Part shown: piece by piece, positions 35,274 through 44,039 of the stretch
Layout of the letters: the number at the start of each line of letters is the position of its first letter
Position numbering within the stretch: position 1 is the stretch's first letter
Assembly: GCA_964601165.1 (NCBI GenBank)
Contig: CAZRMK010000001.1
Location: 15,055 to 79,054 of the forward strand
From: Thiosulfativibrio sp964601165
GTDB taxonomy: Bacteria; Pseudomonadota; Gammaproteobacteria; Thiomicrospirales; Thiomicrospiraceae
Direction: 5' to 3'
DNA: 64,000 nucleotides
Notes under the pieces: generated by a model
What the model saw: only the letters and a program-made list of their open reading frames with translations
Told to the model about the DNA's origin: nothing
Database searches by the model: none
Program-made: the position numbers and the translations under genes

Positions 35274-36170
35274 ATGTCATATAAACAACTCACTAAAGCT
35301 GTGTTACCTGTTGCAGGGTTAGGAACACGGTTTTTACCTGCCACTAAGGCGATTCCTAAAGAAATGTTAACGGTTGTCGATAAACCCTTGATTCAATATA
35401 TTATTCATGAAGCTGCAGAAGCAGGGATTACGGATATTATTTTAGTGACTCATTCGAGCAAAGGAGCGATTGAAAATCATTTTGATAAGCACTACGAGCT
35501 GGAGTCAGAACTAAGGTTAAGAGGAAAAGATGAGCATTTAATTTCACTGAAAGAAATTACTCCAGAAGGGGTTCGTATAGTAAGTGTTCGTCAGCCAGAA
35601 GCTTTAGGGTTAGGGCATGCCATCTTGTGTGCAGCCTCTATTATTTCTGAGGATGAGCCTTTTGCAGTTTTACTGCCAGATGTTTTGATGTATCACTCGC
35701 AGCAAGGCTGTTTAGCCCAGATGGTAGAACATTATCAAAAAGTACATACTAGTGTAGTCGCCTTGGAAGCGGTGGAGCCAGAACAGGTAGAAAAATATGG
35801 CATTGCAGCGGTAAAGGGTGATGATTTACGGATTGAAAAGTTGGTTGAGAAGCCTAAGCCTGAAGAAGCACCGTCCAATTTGTCGGTGGTAGGGCGTTAT
35901 ATTTTTACCCCAAGATTAATGAAACTGTTAAAAACAACCCTGCCAGGAGCTGGAGGAGAAATTCAATTAACTGATGCTATGGATGCTTTGTTAAGGGAAG
36001 AGGTCATGTTTGGTTTTGAATTTAAAGGCGGAAAGAGCTATGACTGTGGCGATAAATTGGGGTTTTTGCAAGCTAATGTTGAGTATGCATTGCGAGATCC
36101 TAAGCTAGGGCATGAATTTAAAAATTATTTACAGGGTTTAAATCTTTCTAAGATTAAGTTGGAGAAATAA
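35274..36170 (+). CDS. galU: UTP-glucose-1-phosphate uridylyltransferase
   Basis: 298 residues. The nucleotidyl-transferase signature AVLPVAGLGTRFLPATKAIPKEML starts at residue 9, followed by DKPLIQYIIHEA and AEALGLGHAILCA-like and EKPKPEEAPSNLSVVGRY motifs. It makes UDP-glucose for envelope polysaccharides. It is the first gene of galU-pgi-ugd, a UDP-sugar set; ugd turns its product to UDP-glucuronate. Confidence 0.96.
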   Translation: MSYKQLTKAVLPVAGLGTRFLPATKAIPKEMLTVVDKPLIQYIIHEAAEAGITDIILVTHSSKGAIENHFDKHYELESELRLRGKDEHLISLKEITPEGVRIVSVRQPEALGLGHAILCAASIISEDEPFAVLLPDVLMYHSQQGCLAQMVEHYQKVHTSVVALEAVEPEQVEKYGIAAVKGDDLRIEKLVEKPKPEEAPSNLSVVGRYIFTPRLMKLLKTTLPGAGGEIQLTDAMDALLREEVMFGFEFKGGKSYDCGDKLGFLQANVEYALRDPKLGHEFKNYLQGLNLSKIKLEK

Positions 36171-36171
36171 A

Positions 36172-37803
36172 ATGGCGGTTGAAACTTCTGCTGCGTGGCA
36201 AGCTTTAAATATTCATTGTGATGCAGGTGCGGGCAGTATGCATTTAAGAGATTTATTTAAAGAGCCCAATAGAACGAGAAATTTTTCATTAGAATTAGAT
36301 GAAATGTATGTTGATTTTTCTAAAAATAGAGTTAGTCAAAAAACCATGGGTTTATTGTTGGAATTGGCTGATCAGCAAGGTCTTGAAAACTGGATAGAAA
36401 AATTATTAACTGGTGAAAAGGTGAATAACACTGAAAATAGAGCGGCATTGCATACGGCTTTAAGAGCCTTAAATAAAAATGTTTCAGGTTTCGCCGCATC
36501 TGTTCAGCCTGATATTGCCACTGAATTTTCTAAAATGGCAAAGATTGTCAATAAAGTTCGTGCTAAGCATTGGCGAGGGTTTAGCGGCAAGCCGATTACT
36601 GATGTAGTGAATATCGGTGTAGGCGGATCTGATCTAGGTCCTTTGATGATTACCCATAGTTTGCAAACCACAAAATCTCCCGTCAATTTCCATTTTATTT
36701 CTTCGATAGACGGCACCCAAACCTCAAATGTTTTAAAAAATTTAAATCAAGAGACAACGCTATTTATTCTAGTCTCTAAATCTTTTACCACGATAGATAC
36801 TCTATCGAATGCTGAAACTGCTAAAGATTGGCTAAGAGAAGCTATTAAATGTGAAAAAACCTTGTTAGCACAGCATTTTTTGGGCGTATCTACCAAGCCT
36901 GATATAATGACAAAATGGGGGCTTCCAGCAGAAAATCAACTTATTTTTTGGGACTGGGTAGGAGGACGTTATTCTTTATGGTCAACCGCAGGGCTCTCTA
37001 TTGCTTTAAAAATTGGTATGGAACGATTTTATGAGCTTTTAGAGGGTGCTCGTATTATGGATGAGCATTTTGGCAGCGCTCCTCTTGCTAAAAATATTCC
37101 AGTTATTTTAGGGTTGATTGATGTGTGGAATATTAACTTTTTAGGTATTCATGATAAGGCTATTTTACCTTATGATGCGCGTTTAAAATATTTGCCCTCT
37201 TATTTTGAACAATTAGTCATGGAAAGTAATGGTAAGTCGGTTAATCGAGATGGTGAGCGGGTAACTTATAAAACCTGCCCTGTTTTATGGGGAGAAGTAG
37301 GCTCTAATGCTCAACACGCTTTTTATCAGCTATTGCACCAAGGTACTCAACCGGTGATGTGTGACTTTATTGCTCCGATTGAGCGGGATGATTTTGATAT
37401 GTCTTCTTGCTTAGAAAAAAATGGCAGTTTGTGCTATCAACAGGATCTGTCGATGGCAAATTGCTTTGCCCAGTCTCGAGTATTGATGTTAGGCGATGCC
37501 GCAATTCCTGAGTCTTTAAAGGCGAGCTTTAACACTCTTTTTAAGCACTATCCTGGCAACCAGCCATCGAACACTATTTTGCTTAAGTCTATTTCACCTA
37601 GAACACTGGGTATGCTGGTTGCCTTATATGAACATAAAACCTTTGTTGAAGGAGTTATATGGGAAATCAATCCTTTTGATCAATGGGGGGTAGAGCTAGG
37701 GAAGCTGATTGCACAAGAAACCTATGTGGCTATTAAATCACCTAATTTAGCAGCGACATTTGATGATTCGACGCAATCCTTAATTAAAAGGATTTTGAAA
37801 TGA
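36172..37803 (+). CDS. pgi: Glucose-6-phosphate isomerase
   Basis: 543 residues, typical for the large bacterial form. VNIGVGGSDLGPLM, SKSFTTIDTLSNA, GGRYSLWSTAGLSIAL and QLVMESNGKSVNRDG with the catalytic Glu, and QWGVELGK near the end, are all family signatures. It sits between galU and ugd (1-base gap before, 4-base overlap after), supplying hexose phosphates for UDP-glucose. Confidence 0.97.
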   Translation: MAVETSAAWQALNIHCDAGAGSMHLRDLFKEPNRTRNFSLELDEMYVDFSKNRVSQKTMGLLLELADQQGLENWIEKLLTGEKVNNTENRAALHTALRALNKNVSGFAASVQPDIATEFSKMAKIVNKVRAKHWRGFSGKPITDVVNIGVGGSDLGPLMITHSLQTTKSPVNFHFISSIDGTQTSNVLKNLNQETTLFILVSKSFTTIDTLSNAETAKDWLREAIKCEKTLLAQHFLGVSTKPDIMTKWGLPAENQLIFWDWVGGRYSLWSTAGLSIALKIGMERFYELLEGARIMDEHFGSAPLAKNIPVILGLIDVWNINFLGIHDKAILPYDARLKYLPSYFEQLVMESNGKSVNRDGERVTYKTCPVLWGEVGSNAQHAFYQLLHQGTQPVMCDFIAPIERDDFDMSSCLEKNGSLCYQQDLSMANCFAQSRVLMLGDAAIPESLKASFNTLFKHYPGNQPSNTILLKSISPRTLGMLVALYEHKTFVEGVIWEINPFDQWGVELGKLIAQETYVAIKSPNLAATFDDSTQSLIKRILK

Positions 37804-39110
37804 AAATATCAATTTATGGTTGTGAGTTAAGTGGTCTAGTGACGGCGGGATCATTGGCACAAGTAGGAAATCAGGTAATGGCGTTACCTGTGGGGATAGT
37901 TAAGGTTGAAGACCTTGAAAAAGGGGTTTTACCTAGGGAAGAACCCGGATTATCGCATTTATTGGCGAGTGAACTTCAAGCAGGGCGTCTAATTTTTGAA
38001 GCAGATTGGGAGAAAGGTCTTGTTAATGCTGATATTATTATTTTAAGCATGCCTTCTTGGAACTCAAAACAAGCAGAAAAAGTGATTAAGCTAGTGGGAG
38101 AAAAATCGCAAGATGATGTCTTGGTAGTTAATCAAAGTACCTTACCGGTTGGTACTGCAGATCGTTTTGAAGCGATGTTAAACTTGGCGTTTGCTGAACG
38201 AGGTTTGGTCGCTAAAGCGGTGGTTGTCGCTATGCCAGAGTTTATTAGTGAAGGCTCTGCAATTGCAGATTTCTTAAAGCCAGACCGTATTGTTTTAGGT
38301 TGTAGTGATAAAAATGCAGTGAGGGCGGTTAAAGATTTAATGCGTCCCTTCAATTATGTTACCGATCAGGTAAAGGTGGTGTCTACTAGGGCGGCAGAAT
38401 ATACCAAGTATGCAGTGAATGCGATATTGGCAACTCGAATTAGTTTAATTAATGAGTTGGCAAATAATGCCGAGCATTTTAATATAGATATAGAAGAAGT
38501 ACGCCAAGGTTTAGGGTCTGATCATCGGATAGGCTTTAGTTATCTCTATGCTGGCTGCGGGTTTGGGGGGCCTAGTTTTGCTGAAGACGTGCAGAGTTTA
38601 GTCGCTACCTTGCAGTCTAAGGGTTATGATGCTGATTTATTAACAACAGTTTTAGCTAATAATGAATCACAAAAAGAAGTTTTATTTCGTAAGGCGTGGC
38701 GATTTTTTAAGCAAGATTTGCGAGGAGTAAAAATTGCTATTTGGGGATTATCCTTTAAACCTAATACTGCAACGGTTGATAATGCTCCAAGCCTGAAAAC
38801 AATTGAAGCTTTAGTTGCACAAGGGGCAGAAGTGATTGCTTATGACCCTAAAGGCATGCCGGCTTTTTCTCAATACTGGGGGGATAGAGCTGGGCTGACT
38901 TTGGTAAAGGATATGTATCAGTGCATTGAAGGTGTGGACGCTTTGATGGTTTTGACCGAGTGGAAGAGTTTTTGGAGTCCAAATTATCAACAGCTATTAG
39001 AGAAAATGGCACGCCCTGTTATTTTTGATGGTCGTAATATTTACGAACCAAGGGTGATGTCTCAACAAGGCTTTAGATATTTCGGGGTAGGTCGAGGAGA
39101 GGTGATTTAA
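37800..39110 (+). CDS. ugd: UDP-glucose/GDP-mannose dehydrogenase family protein (UDP-glucose 6-dehydrogenase)
   Basis: 436 residues. The N-terminal NAD-binding part starts MKISIYGCELSGLVTAGSLAQVG, a slightly changed GxGYVG motif. NQSTLPVGTADRF, AAEYTKYAVNAILATRISLINE, the active-site YAGCGFGGPSFAEDVQSL (catalytic Cys) and KPNTATVDNAPSLKTIEAL follow. Overlap with pgi (ATGA) implies coupling. The galU neighbour makes UDP-glucose the likely substrate. Alternative sugar nucleotides of the family cannot be ruled out. A composite repeat follows immediately. Confidence 0.92.
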   Translation: MKISIYGCELSGLVTAGSLAQVGNQVMALPVGIVKVEDLEKGVLPREEPGLSHLLASELQAGRLIFEADWEKGLVNADIIILSMPSWNSKQAEKVIKLVGEKSQDDVLVVNQSTLPVGTADRFEAMLNLAFAERGLVAKAVVVAMPEFISEGSAIADFLKPDRIVLGCSDKNAVRAVKDLMRPFNYVTDQVKVVSTRAAEYTKYAVNAILATRISLINELANNAEHFNIDIEEVRQGLGSDHRIGFSYLYAGCGFGGPSFAEDVQSLVATLQSKGYDADLLTTVLANNESQKEVLFRKAWRFFKQDLRGVKIAIWGLSFKPNTATVDNAPSLKTIEALVAQGAEVIAYDPKGMPAFSQYWGDRAGLTLVKDMYQCIEGVDALMVLTEWKSFWSPNYQQLLEKMARPVIFDGRNIYEPRVMSQQGFRYFGVGRGEVI

Positions 39111-39116
39111 TTATGT

Positions 39117-39221
39117 GAGACCTTTGCACGATATGATTCACGGATCTAGGTTATACCTAAATCCTGCAAGTGCTTGCACACTAATTCTATGATTCTACTT
39201 GCGGATTAGGGCAAAGGTCTC
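39117..39221. repeat. Composite element: family B ends enclosing family D, A and E pieces
   Basis: The outer ends are GAGACCTTTGCAC and GCAAAGGTCTC (family B). Inside are CACGGATCTAGG (like the family D end), CCTAAATCCTGCAAGTGCTTGCACAC (a family A end) and GATTCTACTTGCGGATTAGGG (a family E end). It appears to have grown by one element landing in another followed by deletions. No target duplication is evident at the outer ends. It lies between ugd and pssA. Confidence 0.7.
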
Positions 39222-39257
39222 GCAAAGATTTTTTAATTTTTTAAGTGAGTTTAATTT

Positions 39258-40100
39258 ATGAAGTCCTTTGATAAAGGTATTTATCTTCTTCCAAACTTAA
39301 TAACTACAGCTGCTTTATTTGCAGGATTTTATGCCGTTATTGCAGGAATGAATGGTCATTTTGAAATGGGAGCAATTGCTATTTTTGTTGCTATGGTACT
39401 TGATGGTTTGGATGGTCGTATTGCTAGAATGACCAACTCTTGTAGTGCTTTTGGGACGGAATATGATAGCTTGTCTGATATGATTTCGTTTGGTCTAGCG
39501 CCAGCTTTACTAATGTATCAGTGGGCTTTGCATGATTTTGGCAAGCTGGGTTGGCTAATAGCTTTTATTTTTACGGTAGGAGCAGCATTGCGTTTAGCAC
39601 GTTTTAATACTCAAGTAAGTATGGCAGATAAACGTTACTTTCAAGGTTTACCTAGTCCAGCAGCCGCAGCCGTTCTAGCTGGTTTTGTATGGATGGTAGA
39701 GACGCATGAAATTCAAACAGGTATAGAGTATTATATTGCTTTGCTATTAACGCTTGTTACTGGTTTAATGATGGTTAGCAATTTGAGGTTTAGCTCTTTT
39801 AAAGCAATAGATTTAAAGGGCAAGGTTCCTTTTGTTACTTTACTGGTTTTTGTTTTAATTATTGTGGTGGTCACCTTAAGTCCCGCAATTATTTTATTTT
39901 TAGCCGTATTGCTTTATATGATTTCAGGGCCAGTGATGACGTTGATTAAACTACAGAAAACTAAAAAAAATCGTCAAAAATTACGCACTAAAGGAAAGCT
40001 ACATTCATCAGAAGAAGCTTATGAAAAAGCTACCGTCTCAGAGGATTTAGATACTTCAGAACCACCAACTAAAGAAATAGTTAAATCAGAGAACCCATAA
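39258..40100 (+). CDS. pssA: CDP-diacylglycerol-serine O-phosphatidyltransferase
   Basis: 280 residues, an integral membrane enzyme with about six to eight hydrophobic helices. The CDP-alcohol phosphotransferase motif DGLDGRIARMTNSCSAFGTEYDSLSD (DGx2ARx8Gx3Dx3D) lies near residues 48-74. It makes phosphatidylserine on the way to phosphatidylethanolamine. The tail (about 235-280) is charged and cytoplasmic. The TAA stop overlaps the leuA ATG by one base (TAATG); a pssA-leuA pairing occurs in many proteobacteria. Confidence 0.92.
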   Translation: MKSFDKGIYLLPNLITTAALFAGFYAVIAGMNGHFEMGAIAIFVAMVLDGLDGRIARMTNSCSAFGTEYDSLSDMISFGLAPALLMYQWALHDFGKLGWLIAFIFTVGAALRLARFNTQVSMADKRYFQGLPSPAAAAVLAGFVWMVETHEIQTGIEYYIALLLTLVTGLMMVSNLRFSSFKAIDLKGKVPFVTLLVFVLIIVVVTLSPAIILFLAVLLYMISGPVMTLIKLQKTKKNRQKLRTKGKLHSSEEAYEKATVSEDLDTSEPPTKEIVKSENP

Positions 40101-41644
40101 TGAAAGATCAATTAATTATATTCGATACTACCTTGCGAGATGGCGAGCAAAGCCCTGGTGCCTCAATGACCAAGGAAGAAAAAGTTAGAATTGCTAAGCA
40201 GTTAGAAAAACTACGAGTTGATGTGATAGAAGCAGGTTTTCCAGCAGCGAGCGAAGGAGATTTTGAATCGGTTAAGGCAGTTGCTGCTGCGGTAAAAGAC
40301 AGCACTGTTTGCGGTTTGGCACGGGCAGTAGCAGGCGATATTGACCGAGCAGGAGAAGCTATTAAGCTGGCTAATTCTGGCAGAATCCATACTTTTATAG
40401 CAACTTCTCCTATTCATATGGAAATGAAATTGCGTATGTCGCCAGATGAAGTGGTTGAAAAAGCCGTTTGGGCAGTAAAACGAGCTAAAAGATTCACCAA
40501 TGATGTGGAGTTTTCTCCAGAAGATGCTGGTCGTTCTAACTTAGATTTTTTGTGCAGAGTGATTGAGGCGGCTATTGATGCCGGAGCGACGACCATTAAC
40601 ATTCCTGATACAGTTGGTTACAATGTTCCTGAGCAGTTTGGACATTTGTTTGAGCGTTTGTTAACCAAAATTCCCAATTCAGATAAAGCAGTTTTTTCAG
40701 CCCATTGTCACAATGATCTAGGTTTAGCGGTGGCTAATTCTCTAGCAGCCGTGGCTGCGGGCGCGAGACAGGTTGAATGTACTTTAAATGGTTTGGGTGA
40801 GCGTGCAGGGAATGCGGCACTGGAAGAGTTGGTTATGGCAATAGCTACTAGGCAAGATGCGTTTGATGTGGAAACTAGAATTAAAACCACAGAAATTTTA
40901 TCGGCTTCGCGTTTAGTCGCTAATATTACTGGCTTTGCTGTGCAGCCCAATAAGGCAATTGTGGGAGCAAATGCCTTTGCCCATGAATCTGGAATTCATC
41001 AAGATGGCGTATTAAAGCACCGTGAAACCTACGAGATTATGAGAGCGGAAGATGTTGGTTGGTCTGCTAATAAAATGATTTTAGGCAAACACTCTGGTCG
41101 TAATGCCTTTCGCTCTCGTTTGACAGAGTTGGGGGTGGAGTTTGCAACAGAGCAGGAGTTAAATGAAGCCTTTATTGCTTTTAAAGCCTTAGCGGATCGC
41201 AAGCATGAGATTTATGATGAAGATTTACAAGCCTTAGCTACAGAAGCGGGTAATTTGCGGGCTGAAAGTGAATGCTATCGTTTAGTGTCTTTGCAAGCAA
41301 GAACTGAAACTGGTGAAGAGCCTTTTGCTGAAGTTGTGGTTTGGGTAAATGGTGCAGAAAAATCGGCAAGCTCAGTGGGTGGCGGAGTGGTAGATGCAAC
41401 CTTTAAAGCGATTGAATTGATTGTAGGATCTGGTGTGAATTTAGAACTATACTCAGTAAGCAATGTAACCAATGGCACGGATTCTCTAGGGGAAACTAGC
41501 GTTCGGTTAGAAAAGGGAGGTCGTATTGTTAATGGTCAGGGGTCTGATACCGATATTATTATTGCTTCTGCTAAAGCTTATTTAAATGCTCTTAATCGAC
41601 TAGCAACGGCTGATATGAAAGCTCATCCTCAAGCGTCTGTTTAG
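40100..41644 (+). CDS. leuA: 2-isopropylmalate synthase
   Basis: 514 residues. The HMGL-like barrel starts with IIFDTTLRDGEQSPGASM, has the metal motif HCHNDLGLAVANSLAA and TLNGLGERAGNAALEE, and then HESGIHQDGVLK in the linker. The C-terminal regulatory domain (about 390-500) that binds leucine for feedback is complete. It commits 2-oxoisovalerate (from IlvD) to leucine; the rest of the leucine branch lies 3-8 kb away (leuC, leuD, leuB). No leader peptide or attenuator is seen because the gene is coupled to pssA. Confidence 0.96.
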   Translation: MKDQLIIFDTTLRDGEQSPGASMTKEEKVRIAKQLEKLRVDVIEAGFPAASEGDFESVKAVAAAVKDSTVCGLARAVAGDIDRAGEAIKLANSGRIHTFIATSPIHMEMKLRMSPDEVVEKAVWAVKRAKRFTNDVEFSPEDAGRSNLDFLCRVIEAAIDAGATTINIPDTVGYNVPEQFGHLFERLLTKIPNSDKAVFSAHCHNDLGLAVANSLAAVAAGARQVECTLNGLGERAGNAALEELVMAIATRQDAFDVETRIKTTEILSASRLVANITGFAVQPNKAIVGANAFAHESGIHQDGVLKHRETYEIMRAEDVGWSANKMILGKHSGRNAFRSRLTELGVEFATEQELNEAFIAFKALADRKHEIYDEDLQALATEAGNLRAESECYRLVSLQARTETGEEPFAEVVVWVNGAEKSASSVGGGVVDATFKAIELIVGSGVNLELYSVSNVTNGTDSLGETSVRLEKGGRIVNGQGSDTDIIIASAKAYLNALNRLATADMKAHPQASV

Positions 41645-41656
41645 AGGACTACTTTA

Positions 41657-42208
41657 GTGTCTCATTCCTTCCCTAAATACTCAGAAGATCTCTTGCAGCA
41701 AATAGGGGTGCAACCTTGGCAGGGGAAAAAAGATTTTATTTTTAACACAGCTAGCTTGGCTGATTCGCAGATAGAAAAGTTAGAGGGGGTAGAAATAGAA
41801 GAATCTAAAAAAAATATTGTATCAGATTCAGTAGATAAGGACTCAAGGCAAGCAATCTTACCTTTTATTCTTATTGGTGCAGGTCTTGATACCATTTGGC
41901 AAAATGAAGAGAAAATTGAGTGGCAATTATTAAAAAATATTTCCAAGGTTTTTTCTTGGGATTTAGAAAATTTATACTATTATGATAGCCAACACATCAT
42001 CTCAGAAGAAGCCATTTATGCAACTTTAGATGAGGTGATGGCAATAGACGTTGACTGGGTGTTATCAATGGATACTGAGTCATTGTTATCTGAGCATTTG
42101 AGCGAAGGGTTGCAAATAATTTCCCTACCAGATTTATCACAAATGTTAGCTGACCCTTATGCGAAAAAAGATTGTTTTTTAACTCTCTCTAAACTGTTTG
42201 ACAGTTGA
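41657..42208 (+). CDS. holD: HolD-like DNA polymerase III psi subunit (tentative)
   Basis: 183 residues. The N-terminal YSEDLLQQIGVQPW resembles the LQQLGITQW start of E. coli HolD, the part that contacts the chi subunit. The middle and C-terminal parts are divergent (acidic, many L and D), and relatives are known to vary a lot. The gene lies directly upstream of rimI, just as holD-rimI in enterobacteria, which supports the call. Start GTG at 41657. The TGA stop lies at the first base of a family B MITE, so the C-terminus may have been trimmed by its insertion. Confidence 0.6.
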   Translation: MSHSFPKYSEDLLQQIGVQPWQGKKDFIFNTASLADSQIEKLEGVEIEESKKNIVSDSVDKDSRQAILPFILIGAGLDTIWQNEEKIEWQLLKNISKVFSWDLENLYYYDSQHIISEEAIYATLDEVMAIDVDWVLSMDTESLLSEHLSEGLQIISLPDLSQMLADPYAKKDCFLTLSKLFDS

Positions 42209-42366
42209 GACCTTTGCATGAAATAATTACGAGGTAAAAATTAGATAGATTTTGCCTTATTTTGCTTAAAAAAAACATGTAATAGCCAGCTATTGCGTGT
42301 TTTTTTAAGTGAAATAAGGTGGAATATAGCAATTTTTAACCGTAATTTATTTCGTGCAAAGGTCTC
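42207..42366. repeat. MITE family B, full length 160 bp, with AGTT duplication
   Basis: Ends GAGACCTTTGCATGAAATAATTACG and CGTAATTTATTTCGTGCAAAGGTCTC are inverted repeats, and the centre has AATAGCCAGCTATT. AGTT is repeated on both sides (42203-42206 and 42367-42370). The left end overlaps the stop codon of the holD-like gene, and the right end is six bases from the rimI start, so its AAAGG serves as the nearest ribosome-binding sequence. Confidence 0.85.
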
Positions 42367-42372
42367 AGTTAG

Positions 42373-42831
42373 TTGTCTATAACAGAATTTAGTTATATCC
42401 GCTTAATGAATGAATCGGATTTAGATTGGGTGCAAAGCGTCGAATCTATAGCTTATTACTCTCCATGGTCTGAAAAAGGTTTTATTAAAGCCTTAGATGA
42501 CGGCTTGTCTTATGTTTTTTCTAGTCGTGAAGGAGAATCCCTTGGTTATGCCTGCTGTATGGCAGTATTGGATGAATTACATTTGTTAAATTTTTGTATT
42601 GCTCCCCAGTTTCAAAGAAGGGGTTTAGGGATGCTGGCAATGCAAGCCCTAGTTGAAAAGTTTAAATTTAGTGACTATTTAGTGATTTTATTAGAGGTTA
42701 GGGCTTCCAATCTTGTTGCTATTCATTTGTATCAAAAGTTAGGTTTTAGAATAGATGGTAAGCGTTTTAATTATTATCCTTGTGAATCTGGAAGAGAAGA
42801 TGCAATTTTAATGTCTTTAAAACTGTATTAA
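42373..42831 (+). CDS. rimI: Ribosomal-protein-alanine N-acetyltransferase RimI
   Basis: 152 residues, a GNAT enzyme that acetylates the N-terminal alanine of ribosomal protein S18. CIAPQFQRRGLGMLAMQALV (acetyl-CoA loop) near residue 76, LEVRASNLVAIHLYQKLGF and RFNYYPCESGREDAILMSL all match RimI. The start is TTG at 42373, just past a MITE whose end provides AAAGG 10-14 bases upstream; starting at the later ATG (residue 12) would cut the first strand. An insertion has therefore probably separated it from an original ribosome site. Confidence 0.92.
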   Translation: MSITEFSYIRLMNESDLDWVQSVESIAYYSPWSEKGFIKALDDGLSYVFSSREGESLGYACCMAVLDELHLLNFCIAPQFQRRGLGMLAMQALVEKFKFSDYLVILLEVRASNLVAIHLYQKLGFRIDGKRFNYYPCESGREDAILMSLKLY

Positions 42832-42883
42832 TTAAATTTTTGGCTTAAAAGGGCTCCCTAAGAGGTTTCAAAGGAAGAAAGCA

Positions 42884-44029
42884 ATGCAACTGTTTGGAAG
42901 GGTTTTAGTTTTGTGGTTAGGCTTGATGGGATCAGGCGTGGCGGTAGAATTAAAGCTAAATGAGCTTGAGGTTTTGCGTGAGGAAGATAGTTTAACTTTT
43001 CAAGAGTTAGTGGTTAGATTGGATAGTGCCGATGTCGTGATTGTTGGTGAATATCATGGTAATGTTGCTTCTCATGCGTTACAAAAACAAATTTTAACAT
43101 CTTTATCAGTTTTATCATCTAAGCAGTTGGCAGTAGGGGTGGAATGGTTGCCTGTAACTTCTCAGGGGGCGATAGATAGTTATTTATCCGGGAAAGTAAA
43201 TACCTTTAGATTTTTGCAAACCTCTGAATATGTGTTTAATTGGGGGCATGATTTTAGACCTCTATCGCCAATTTTCAACTACATTAAGAAATCTCATGTC
43301 TCTAAAGGCAATGCAATTCCTTTATTGGGGTTGAATGCACCTAGAGAAATAACCAGAAAAATATCACGTCATGGTTTAGATTCGGTAGATGAAAAGGCTA
43401 GAGGTTTGTTTCCAAATCCTTTATATTCTAAATCAGCAAAATATGAACAATTCTTGCGAGAATTTTTTACCAGAAGAGGTGCCTCTGAGGATAGGATCGA
43501 AAGGATGTTGTTGATTCAAGCTATTTGGGATCAAACCATGGCTAAAACCTCTCAAATATTTTTACAAGAGAATCCAAGTTATAAGCTACTAATTTTTACT
43601 GGAATGGTGCATGCAGGGAGTGGTCAAGGAATAGAAGACGTGCTTAGAAGAATGTTGCCAGAGCAGAAGATTGTAACTGTAGGTAGCGGTCAGTTCGATG
43701 GCTTTGAGGAACGAGCTTTTGATTATTATGTTTTATTGCCCGAAATAAATTCTCCTGCACGACGCAGTCTAGGTATTGAAATTGATGTAACAGCTGGTGG
43801 CTTGGTAATTAAAAAGGTGTTGCAGGACTCTATTGCAAAAGAAATAGGCTTAAAATCAGGCGATAGGCTGTTTCAACTGGGCGAACATGTTTTAAGTAAT
43901 GCTAGTGATTTAAGAGCTGCTTTGTGGTTAATATCTAATGATGAACCTGAAGTATTGCAGTGGGCTCGCACACATAAAATCTTAGACATTGCTTTTGAAA
44001 AGCAAGCCACAGTTGTTTTTCAGGAATGA
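42884..44029 (+). CDS. ChaN-like (DUF399) protein fused to a PDZ domain
   Basis: 381 residues with a signal peptide (about residues 1-20). The central region is ChaN/Tiki-like: DVVIVGEYHGNVASHALQKQILTSL, VEWLPVTSQGAIDSYL, WGHDFRPLSPIFNYIKK, and LLIFTGMVHAGSGQGIEDVLRR with the conserved His/Glu positions of this superfamily. From about residue 300 a PDZ domain follows: SLGIEIDVTAGGLVIKKVLQDSIAKEIGLKSGDRLFQLGEHVLSNASDLRAAL. ChaN binds heme in Campylobacter. The fusion suggests a periplasmic protein that docks on peptide ends; its function is unknown. Confidence 0.8.
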   Translation: MQLFGRVLVLWLGLMGSGVAVELKLNELEVLREEDSLTFQELVVRLDSADVVIVGEYHGNVASHALQKQILTSLSVLSSKQLAVGVEWLPVTSQGAIDSYLSGKVNTFRFLQTSEYVFNWGHDFRPLSPIFNYIKKSHVSKGNAIPLLGLNAPREITRKISRHGLDSVDEKARGLFPNPLYSKSAKYEQFLREFFTRRGASEDRIERMLLIQAIWDQTMAKTSQIFLQENPSYKLLIFTGMVHAGSGQGIEDVLRRMLPEQKIVTVGSGQFDGFEERAFDYYVLLPEINSPARRSLGIEIDVTAGGLVIKKVLQDSIAKEIGLKSGDRLFQLGEHVLSNASDLRAALWLISNDEPEVLQWARTHKILDIAFEKQATVVFQE

Positions 44030-44039
44030 AAATTAGAGT

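Noticed and set aside
41640..41660. Leader peptide or attenuator for leuA/ilvD/trp genes
   Set aside because: leuA is coupled to pssA, ilvD has a short upstream region and trpF overlaps truA; no leader with Leu, Ile/Val or Trp codon runs was seen.
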